From: Nereocystis luetkeana | Lineage: Eukaryota; Sar; Phaeophyceae; Laminariales; Laminariaceae | Direction of reading: 5' to 3' | Assembly (NCBI GenBank): GCA_031213475.1 | Contig: JARUPZ010000037.1 | Location: 2,482,222-2,546,221, forward strand | DNA: 64,000 bases | In this document: one piece after another, positions 48,701 to 58,400 of the stretch | Layout: the number at the start of each line of letters is the position of its first letter | How positions within the stretch are numbered: the first letter of the stretch is position 1 | Program-made: the position numbers and the translations under genes | Notes under the pieces: model-generated | Database searches by the model: none | Seen by the model: only the letters and a program-made list of their open reading frames with translations | Told to the model about the DNA's origin: nothing

Positions 48701-50404
48701 CCCCCCACCCCCTCCACGTTATTTTTGGGCTATTTTTAGTCGCAGTACGAACATACCTGTAGCTACGTACATACCTGGTGTACAGGAAATACTAGGAATA
48801 CTCCTCGGGAAAATTAATATATCTACCAAGTGGTGAACCCAGCTCACAAAACATGGGGAGTGGAGGCGGAGGGTGGAAGGCGATTTACGCTGCGGACGAC
48901 CGCTGTGCCAGTCTGCCTCTGGATAGGATCACGATAGCCGCGGGGCTTCCGGCGGAGGGCTATTTTCATTTCTGCATCTTGTGGGCAGTAGTGGTTGCCC
49001 CCATATAGTGGAGCTTCCCAAGGTAGGCTATTTACGCACTCTGATTGGCTCAGGGGTGTTTCGCAAGCGGTGCAACCACGGCTCCTTGTGGGTGGGAGCA
49101 GGGAGCAGGGTGCCACAGATAGATGCTGCCCAGCACCTGGGAGTGAAGTAAAGCAGCGAAATAAATTACTTCAGGCACTTCGTTTACTCGCATTATTTCG
49201 GGTTCAGGTACTGCGGATACTGCGAGTACTCGCAGTATTTCGGCCTTCAGTAATGATCATACTCCCAGTACTCGCAGTATTTTAGGCCGCCAGTGCTGCA
49301 ATACTGAAATATAAATATATATCCGACCCCGTTATTAGCTTCGCACCGGCATCAAGAGCATACGTACCTGGCCGAACTGCAGTACGAGTAGACTGCGAGT
49401 TCACCTACAAAGAGTAGTGCGTACGTAGCGTGTAAGCGGTGTAAGGTATCCTCCGCGCCTTCGCAAACAACACAGATACATGCCGGCCGGACGTATTGGG
49501 AGTGACTTGGATCCAACGCGTCGTCGGTCGTGAGTTATGATATACCTGGTACCTCATACGTCCTACCAGGTACCAGGTACCATCAAAAGTAGTGTGCAGC
49601 ATGCAGCGCGTATCATAGTGTCAGCCCCTGCTGGTGCTAGCGCCGGCTGCTGGAGCGGTCGGTAGAAGCATGTGTACCAGGTATGTACGACGTAAGAGCC
49701 CCCCGCAGTAACTATTATACTGCAAACGTCAACAGCAATAATGTCGGGGCAAGTCCTGCTGGGTGCCTTGAACGCATACGAAACGTGGAGCAAGCCGACG
49801 GCAGTTGCGTCCGATAAGGGATGAGCGGGGGTGGGGATACTGCTGGTAACTGGCGCGGCAGCTCTACGAGGGTTGCCGGTTGCAGGTGCGTACATTCGAG
49901 CGAGTTCGCAGCTCGACGTCTTTGGGGTAGACGCGGGGTGCTGCGGTTATGCAACCACTGCTGTGCGTCTGCTCTTCTGAAGTACGTGACCAATCTTGCT
50001 ACGTTGTACTTCTTATGCGTTTGTGTGCCAAGTCTACAGCAACAGCAGTAGTGCTACTGCTGTAGAACCCATCATCGAACAGGGAAAAATGCAACACCAC
50101 ACACTCTTCTAGCAACGTACGCCATTACACCACGTCCTATGCTACCCCACGTACTCACAGAAAGAAGAGCAGCGAGGCTTTGATCGCAGTGGAGGAAAGT
50201 GTCATGCTCTAAGAAGTGGTCTTCGCACCCGTATCCGCACAACTCCAGCTCAGGGCCCAGACGATATCTCGCCCCTAGAGCCTTCGCCTGCTTGATCGAG
50301 CGGAGCACTCTGTCGAGGTTTCCGTCGAAGTCTAAAGCCCATTGATCAAGATTACACGCCGCCACCGTGACCAGAGGCGTCCTCTCCAACATGGCGGTCT
50401 CCAT
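42800..50404 (-). CDS. NADSYN1: Glutamine-dependent NAD+ synthetase (glutaminase-synthetase fusion), two exons
   Basis: Exon 1 is 50404-50159 (82 codons) and exon 2 is 44791-42800 (663 codons plus stop). They are joined in phase 0 across a 5.4 kb GT-AG intron, giving 745 aa; the human enzyme is 706 aa. The junction [20 protein letters not shown] is collinear with the family. The N-terminal nitrilase-type glutaminase has the triad E52 ([10 protein letters not shown]), K121 (IRPKLHLA) and C182 (ETCEEIW), equivalent to human E45, K114 and C175. The C-terminal synthetase domain has the ATP pyrophosphatase loop [11 protein letters not shown], and later [12 protein letters not shown] and [12 protein letters not shown]. 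It amidates nicotinic acid adenine dinucleotide using glutamine and ATP, the last step of NAD+ synthesis, in the cytosol. Start ATG 50404 is chosen because it precedes the conserved [15 protein letters not shown] by about 10 residues; the frame stays open upstream with ATGs at 50446 and beyond. Confidence 0.96.
44792..50158 (-). other. Long (5.4 kb) intron of the NAD+ synthetase gene
   Basis: Bounded by TCT/GTGAGTAC at the 5' end and CTGCTCTCAG/TGTGAC at the 3' end. It contains a TATATA run (about 45811-45830), a CCACCCACC tract (46125-46175), C-rich 48664-48715, repeated TACTCGCAGTATT (about 49206-49280), CTATAGTGCCGG repeats (about 47065-47155) and several TACCAGGTA motifs with a dense cluster at 49543-49581. 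A GC-rich island at 46258-46440 is open on both strands, with no recognisable product. Confidence 0.85.
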
Positions 50405-50767
50405 GGCGCTCTGATGGGGAGTGTGTGTGATCAACAGCAGGTTCATGTCGACAATTCGAAATTTTTCGGAATTTTTCGAAAAAATTCCAGTGAGTTGGAC
50501 AGGACAAAGCCCCTTTGAACTAAGGCCTTCGAACACATATAAAGCCACTTGAACACAAAACGCGTAAAAACGTGATCACCACAATTTCTATTTTCCATCC
50601 CCAACCCTCTTCCGAAGCGTTGTAGACCTCTGACTTCCCAGGGATACCACGAAAGACCAAGCGTCTAGCTATCTCGCTGGGGAAGGTACCACATCGGACA
50701 AGCCTCGATCTGCTTCGTGGAAGAGCGTTCTGGGATATCCGATCCCGCTTCTGTGTCAAGTTGTCAG
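50405..50767. promoter_or_regulatory. Shared divergent upstream region of NAD+ synthetase and the ER J-protein
   Basis: The two start codons point away from each other, 363 bp apart, so both promoters and 5' UTRs must lie here. At 50454-50489 there is an AT-rich series of alternating TTC and GAA words (TTCGAAATTTTTCGG, then AATTTTTCGAA, then AAAATTCC) that resembles a degenerate heat-shock element, though the 5 bp spacing is not kept. No TATA box is clear. Confidence 0.45.
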
Positions 50768-52387
50768 ATGAAGCTACGGGTTCGACAATTCCTGTTGGCG
50801 GCTGCCTTTTTAGCTCAGGCGCTCCTCACGGAGGGCAAGGGGAAGAACTACTACAGCACCCTAGGGCTCAAGAAGAACGCTAAAGAGGCAGCCATCAAAA
50901 AGGCGTACAGGTGCGTCTGCTGTGGGCTCTACAGGCAGAGCTTGCCGGCTTTGTTGTCAGCTGTACTGCTGTACTCTCTTACAGGCTGCTCTGCTGTGTA
51001 TACTGGTGATTTTGTTTCCGATCACATTTTTCCGTGCGTCCTCTTGTTTTCAGCGGACGATCGACGAGCGACGCTTTCGACAGAGATATTCAACCGTCGC
51101 TCCACGAAAAGCCTGCGGTGCCTGGTTTCGAGCCTCAACTTCGAGCGTCGTTGCCGCTCCCCGACGTACTCATACTAAATTGTAACTTGGCATGAGGTGA
51201 AGAGTTACCAGCTCACCAGGCCCACTTTCCATCTCCGTCTTGCCTCAATTTCTCCATTTTCAAGACTTTTTCTGATGACGTGTTGTGAATTACACACGGA
51301 CGTCGCTGATTGGCCAACGTGTCTTTCACACATTTCAATCAATCAACCATTAATAATTCTTGTGTTTTTGTCTCATCGTAGCCGAGCGCGCTGCTGCTGA
51401 GAGCAAGCAGCACCGAGGAGCAACGAAAGCGCGCTGTCAAGCCCGCAGCTTGCGTGACACATCATATGTATGTTGTAGGCTTCCCGTGTATGGTGACGCT
51501 CTGGGCCAACCAACAGGACAGCGTGCCGGACACGAGTCCCCCCGACTCTATATTACCACTCGACATCCAACAGCAGCATTCGCTTCCAGTACCTGGTACG
51601 ACCTGTCCTGTACGATGAAGGCGGTTTTGATCTTTGACTCAGCATTTCTTTCTACAGTCCCGCGCGAGCCAGAGACCCAGCGATATTGCGGTTACTCCAG
51701 CAGCAGCAGTGTAATCGTCGTATTTTTTTGTAAGTAATGTTTCGCCCGGCGTCATGTTGTTTGTACCGAAAAATCATGTACCTGGTACGTCGTACGTAGC
51801 TGTCTGGAGCTGGGGAGACGAGAAATAGGTGACCGCGTTGCTGCGATAAAACACGGATGTGTATACGTAATATGCAGCATGTATCGAGCAGCACCGGTAT
51901 GTAGCTGGTCGTATTGCAAATCGCCTCCCCATATACTCAGTATTGTACTCAGTATACATACGGCAGTACTTGTCGCGCCTATTTTGGGTACATCGCTTAT
52001 TGGTTATTAGGCCAAGTATTATGGGAAATTTTTGAGACGTTATTTCTGTCTTTTTATTTTGTGAGTTTTCGGGCTACAGAAAAGTGTGGGTGAACATATA
52101 TAACGTGTATTATGGGTTCTGATTTTTAAAAGTGGTTTTGTATAGTATTGGTTGATCGTGGCTTCGTCTGAGGTGGGGTCCAACAGCTTGGCTTCGGCCT
52201 GTAGCATCTTCATCCAAGTTGATTTTCTGTAGTCTGGGCGTGGCTTGGCACGTCGCGAGCGTTTTACGGCAGGCGTCTCAGCGTCCTCCTCGTCGTTTTC
52301 AAACGTTGCGAAGGCAGCGGCGGCCGCGAGCGTGGTTTCAGCATCCAAACACGGGAGGATTAGCGCCGGCGACATCGAGTCGCCATC

Positions 52388-52436
<49 letters not shown>

Positions 52437-55400
52437 GTGCTGCTGTTGCTGCTGCTGCTGCTGGCGGTGCTGCTGCTGCTTCTGCTACTGCTGGTGCCGC
52501 TGTTGCAGCTGCTGCTGCCACCGCTAATATTGCTTCCATGTGAAGGAGAAGCCATCTCTCTTTACACAAGCGCCGTAGTTACCGCCCCCCGTCGGCTTGA
52601 TGCTTTCGCGTGGTGGGTGACGGGTGGCAGGAGCGCAGGTAGATAGGTGGGCTGGCAGTAGTAGTGAGATGTAGCACCCAAAATACGAAAAATCTCAGTT
52701 CTCAGAAATCAGCAAAACCTCTCAGAACTGAGCTCAGTTCTGAGAGGTTTTGCTGATTTTTGCCCCCTCCAGGAACTGAGATCAAAAATATCGATGATTT
52801 CCTGTCCCATAATAGATGGTTCTGATTTTTGGGCTTCGGAGATCGCTGAAAAAGCCAGAAATAACGTCTCAAAAATTTCCCATAATACTTGGCCTTACCA
52901 AACCCTTTCCCTTCGTTTCGCAACGATGCGTCGGAGATCAGCGCCCTACCTCCCGAACGCGTACGCATCTATATACCTGGTACATGTTACACAGCGTACG
53001 GCATGATGACAGGCACATCCTCGGACGAAGTTCAACGCCATGACTTCTCTCGACATTGGGGAAGGTGCATAGTGCGATAAAACCGAGTGATGCTTTGCGT
53101 CAACGTATGGAAATATCACGACGAAATATTTCCTGAGAGCCGCATTTTTCGTCGTGCGTGTCCGTGTGTACGCCCCCGTCTCTGCGTCCTCTGCGTTTGG
53201 AGAAACTCGGTTTGGAAATTCGTCCCTCCCTGGTGTGTGCTATCTTCTTACTCGCGTGATGCGGTACGCATATACGTCTACGTGGCGACTGATGCGTCCG
53301 TTTATATTACATATGCCCCCTCTGCTCTGCCAAACGTCAACCAATCAACCCGCCTCGCTTGCTGGCTGTCGGTGCTGAACGAGCAAACTCGACTTCCGGT
53401 TTTGTTGCACCGACATAACTTCCCACCACGGTCTGCCTGCCCCCCGACGCAGGAAGCTAGCGCTCAAGTACCACCCGGACAAGAACCAGGACAAGGTTGA
53501 GTGGGCCTCCAAAAAGTTCCAAGACGTGGCCGAAGCTTACGAAGTCCTATCCGACTCGGAAAAGCGCGGCATCTACGATCAGTATGGCGAGGAAGGACTC
53601 AAGCACGGCGCGGGCAACGGTGACGGTGGGGGCTTTCCCGGGGGCGGGGGCGGTGGGTTCGGTGGGGGTTTCCCCGGAGGCTTTCGTCAGGGCGGGGGCG
53701 GGGGTGGAACGAGGTTCCACTTCGAGGCCGGCGACGCCCAGAGGACATTCGAGGACTTTTTCGGGAAGGGCACTCCGGGAGGTGCGTTGGTGCGGAGCCG
53801 GCCTGTTCAGTGGCTGTATCGGCAGGGGCAGGGTTTGGTCCGCCACCCGCGTTTCCTCGGCTTCGTTCAGCGGTTGAAGCAGTTGTTCAGATGGCTCAGC
53901 GGTGTGCCCGAGTACTCATCGTCGTACGGGGGGCAGAAGCGCAAGCGGGATGATATGGGACAGGGTCGGGGGCAGAGTCGGGGGCAGGGTCGGACGCGAG
54001 GTGCGTCGTGAGTCACGAGCCTCAGTTGAAAAACCGCTTAGAGCCTGCAGTCCCATTGTCGAAACAAATCGCTTGGAACTATTCTATATTAATAGTCATA
54101 CCAGGTATGTCGGTTTCTGCACTATGCAATACTAAAGGGACTACAAGAGAGCGCCCGTTTTTTTTTTTTTTCCCATCACTGTAGTAGTATGTTCATGTTT
54201 TCACGAAAAAAAAAATGCCTGGTGGGTGTTACTACGGATCGTAGCGGTTGTCCGATGCTTCCCCCCACCTTTTATTCTGGGGCGTGTCTTTGAAGCCTGT
54301 AAACCGGGCCCACGACCGACTGCCCGTATGCTGGTGGAAGACGACGGCGAAAGAAGCATCTGTTCAACACCGCTGCGTTGAAGGCGGTACAGCCGCGTCG
54401 CCACTGCCTGCTGTTGTACGTACTCGGTGGTTTTGTTGGATCGTCCGGACCAATCTCCATCCACCCCACGCCTTCGTCTTGCTCGTGGTAGTACTTGCAT
54501 TCGAGGGCAATTAAGTTGGTTGACACCGCTTGCCTTGCCTTGCCTTGCTTTGCCCTGCCTTCCATCTGTCCTTTGTCACAGGCGGTGGTGGGGGTGGGAA
54601 CATGTTCGACGACTTCTTCGGCGGCGGCGGTGGGGGGGGTGGAGGGGGCGGCTTCGGGGGCGGTGGCGGCAGGAGAGCGCAGCCCCCCCCGGAAGACCTT
54701 TACCCCAAGGGTTCAGGTGTCAACAAATTGTCGGAGGCCAAGTTCCCCAAAAAGGGTTCCGCGCATGTTTGGCTGGTAAGTACTGCGGCACTGGCAGTTG
54801 TTTGCCCATCGCAGTAGTTACCAGTATTGCGTAAGGGCGTAAGACCAACTATTATGGGAGATTATTTATGGGCTCCAGGAAGTGAGTTTTTAGGCCGAAT
54901 ATACGGGTTTTACACGGCGGGACGGGCAAAGACACCGGTAGACTCCTCAGAATGCTCCCCGAAGTTTTCCAGAGAGCTGGCTTTCTTGGATGGTTTTCCG
55001 TTTCTCCGGAGCATCAGTTTGATTTTGGCGCAGCCAATCAGTTATTTCCAGAGGGTAAAAAAAACTTTCAAGATTTCAGGGGAAAAATCATTCATGTCCT
55101 CATAACTGGCAATATGGACGATCAGTCAAACTACGCTCTGGAGAAACGGAAAACTGCTCAAGAAAACTCTCAGAACACTAAAGGAGCATCCTGAGGGGTT
55201 TACCGGTGTTTTTGACCGTCCCGCCGAGTAAATCGCGGGTTTTCGGGGCAAGAAACGATTGTTAGAGCCCTTCAAAATTTTCCCGTATCAGTTTGTCTAG
55301 TATATGGAATCGTGTTCTCGTCGGTTCTCAAATCACATGCGGTTTTACATTTTTTGCTGTTTCGGTATTTTTGACTGGCCCCTGGTAAAAACGGCCTGCA

Positions 55401-58400
55401 TATCTACTAGAAACCCTTCTCGTATGTTTTACGACATGTAGAGTTCATTCGGTAGCTGTTGTTTTTTGCGATGCCGGTTTTTGCGAGTGGTTTCCATATT
55501 TGGTCGATTTGCGGTGTTACCGGTATGCCCGCTCTGAACTATGCGTGAATTGCGCATCCCTGGTCTGTAACAGGTATATATATATATATTATACCTACCT
55601 ACTGTAGTACCCTGGTATGTATTTGGTTTTCTTCCTGTGTACTGGCAAGAATCGTAGTCTTCCTTTTTCCCGTGTCTCTCGTACATACATGTTACGCGTT
55701 TCTTTAGTTTCATCTTGCCGACTGCCAACTGATGTACACTTGGAACTTGAGGCCTTGGTGTTACTTTTCTTCTTTCTCCCGTTATGGATGCTCGGAACAT
55801 ACCTATCTATATAACCCGCAGCTCGTGGATCGTTCTTGTTTGATCCCACAGCGGGCAGTAGTGCATCTTACTTAACCCCACCACAATCGCGCGCGTCTTC
55901 CTTGAAACCACAGCAGCAGCAGTGCGTTTTTCGTGACCGCGCAACGGCAGTACGAGTAGCGCCCTTTTCTTGGTTGAGCTGGGTGCGTGACAAATATGCA
56001 CATGTATATAATATGTACAGTCGTACGTACACGATTATTCAGCAGTAGCCGCCATCTTCAAGTGTCGAATAGAGCCGCGCCGACCAACAAGCCCTTTTTC
56101 TTCGCGGAATGACCCGCGACGCTTGCTCCGCGGTGTATCCACAAGTACATCGCATAATAGTCGTGACGGTTACCCACGATTTGTATTCTGTCTGCTTCCA
56201 AACCCTTCCTCAGCGGCTGGGGCGTGTCTGACGTCTACGGTACCTACCTACCCTCTTGTATTTGCCACGCGCCGCTTCGCCCGCTCCCTTATCTAAAACC
56301 GTCGTGCAAACGCAACAGGTCCACTTCTATTCGCCACGGAGCCGCGAGTGCAGCCAGCTGTCGCCGACCATGGAGAAGCTGGCGGAAGCCTTGCGCGGCG
56401 TCGCGAAGGTACGTGCGGGGTAGTTCGGTCTGTCGTGTGTACGAGGGGGGGGATCGAACGCGTGCTATGTACGTGGGCTGGCTGGGTTTTAGTTGTGGCA
56501 GTGTCGGCGCTCTTCCTTCGGCGGACGACGTGGCCCGAACCACGGCGCACGTCCGCTTACTTTTGCCCCTTGCCAGCTCTCTCGCTTCCACCGCTTCGGT
56601 TTCGCATAGTACTGGTTGCTGCGATTGCTTGCTTGTGGGGTGAAAAACGCGTTGAGGCGTGTTGTGGAACGTTGTGTCGTGGCGAAGAGCCGCCTGCGGC
56701 CGGAGGAAGCTGCTGCGACTATCACGGGGCACCATAGTGACTAGGACCAAATAGTGTTGTTATGATTAATAGTAGTAAATAGTAAAAATAACCAATTATA
56801 TACTGGTAGTTTTTTTGTGTATCGTAGGTCCTATAGGTCCTATTTAATATGGTCCCCCGTAATAATAGTGTTCGGCCGGTAGGCCGGTGCGCGTGTGTGA
56901 CATTCGGCGAAGCATTAGTGCTTTCACGGTCCTGTCCCCACCCACCGACCCACCCACGCACCCACCCTGGCGGGGTTGTGAACGTCGAGTTTCGAATTTT
57001 TACAGCAGAGGCGCCAAGGACCACGGGGTTGTTTTTTGTTTTTTTACAGTAGTTGTGATTTTTTTGTTCGTGTTTTGTTCGTGTTTTGTTTTGTTTGTTT
57101 GCCGCCGCACAGGTCGGAGCCGTGGACTGCTCCGGTAAGACAGAGCGGTTCTGTGTCAGCCAAGGGGTGCGGGAGTTCCCAGGAGTGGCCCTCGTGATGG
57201 ACGGCAAGGCGACCGCCTTCGACGGGAACACCGGTGAGTGTTTCTGTTTTTAGTGTTTTTGTTTCTTGCCTCTCGTCCCCCCCCCCCCCCCGTGTTGTTT
57301 TCAAGTCAGTTTTCGCCGTTTTGTTTCACGTGTATATTTTTTTCTCGCCCTCTTATTGGCGCCTGCTGTACGCTCGCGGTTTGCTCGCGGTTTTGCGCCC
57401 ACTACTTCGTAGTGCACCTACGAAAACCACCAACCGGATTCCATCGAGGATCAGAACTCGTGCGTTTTTTTTAATTGGTTTCGTGTCTCCCTTTTGTTTT
57501 TTTGTCAGATAACCCAATGCCTATCTGCGGCCGTAGAAACGGGTTTCGTTCAGATGTTGTTGTCGAGTTGCCTCCTGCTTGCACACGCCTGCGCTACGTA
57601 TGGCGTTACTGCTTTGCAATTGCAGAAGTAACGGCAGAGGCATAGAGATGCCTCCCATCGACGCTCCGCCATACCTCACGCCCCGCCATGCCCCTTGTTG
57701 TTTTGTTTTGTTTGTTCTGGTTTGGTTTCGGTTGTCATCCGTGGTGCAGACGCGAAGTCCCTTCATGAGTTTGTCCTGGAGAACCTGCCCGCGGAACACG
57801 TGGCCAACCTGCGCAGGAGAGATCAAGCCGACGCCTTTTTGGCGTCCGAATGCCGGGAGGATTCGGAGTGGGGCGTTTGCGGCGTCTTGTTTACCGACAA
57901 GTACGACACATCGGCGGCGCTTAAGGCCCTCTCCTTTCGATACCGTGCCAGGGTGAGACGCGCGCTCCGCGTGACCGGGAGTTGTGGTAGGGAGTAGGGG
58001 GTGGCGGTGGGGGTGGGGGGGGTCGTTCTCATTTCTTGCTTGCCTTAAGTCGTTTGACCATTGACCACGCATCCCTTTCGAGACGGAGCACCGTTCCTAC
58101 TCCAAATAGAGACACCTCCAACAATTGGGCGCTCGTGGCGGTGGGGGGGGGGGTTGTACTCTATAGGGGGGCGCGTGCTCATTTATTGTTTGCCCTGTGC
58201 CATTTTGCCATTGACCAAGCACCCCTGTGGAGAAGGAGTGGGGTGGTTTGGTGGCGACGGTTGTATGATTTAGTGCGCTTCCGTGTCGTGATGGGGCAAC
58301 AGCCAATACGGGTCGATTTTGTCACCATCTCTTTTGCTGTTTTACGCCCGTGTACGGCGCGGTGCGGTTGTGTGCCCCGGATATCTCATGTACTCATTTA

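Larger units (their letters stand above)
52010..52894. mobile_element. PIF/Harbinger-like DNA transposon (885 bp) with perfect 39 bp ends and TTA duplication
   Basis: The left end 52010-52048 starts GGCCAAGTATTATGGG and the right end 52856-52894 ends CCCATAATACTTGGCC; the two are exact inverted copies over 39 bp. Both sides are flanked by TTA (52007-52009 and 52895-52897), the TWA-type target duplication typical of PIF/Harbinger elements. It inserts in intron 1 of the J-protein gene. The element is too short for an autonomous copy and encodes only a transposase-like fragment on the minus strand. Confidence 0.8.
50911..53452 (+). other. Intron 1 of the J-protein gene (2.5 kb) hosting a Harbinger-like element
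   Basis: It splits the J domain inside the codon for Arg48 (AG/G), just before [10 protein letters not shown]. Besides the 885 bp transposon at 52010-52894 it holds several TACCTGGTAC motifs (51590, 51780, 52974). No other gene is seen in it. Confidence 0.85.

Noticed and set aside
52219-52646. Leu- and Cys-run open frames on the plus strand over the CTG tract
   Set aside because: Homopolymer frames forced by the triplet repeat; the only frame with non-repeat similarity is the minus-strand transposase fragment.
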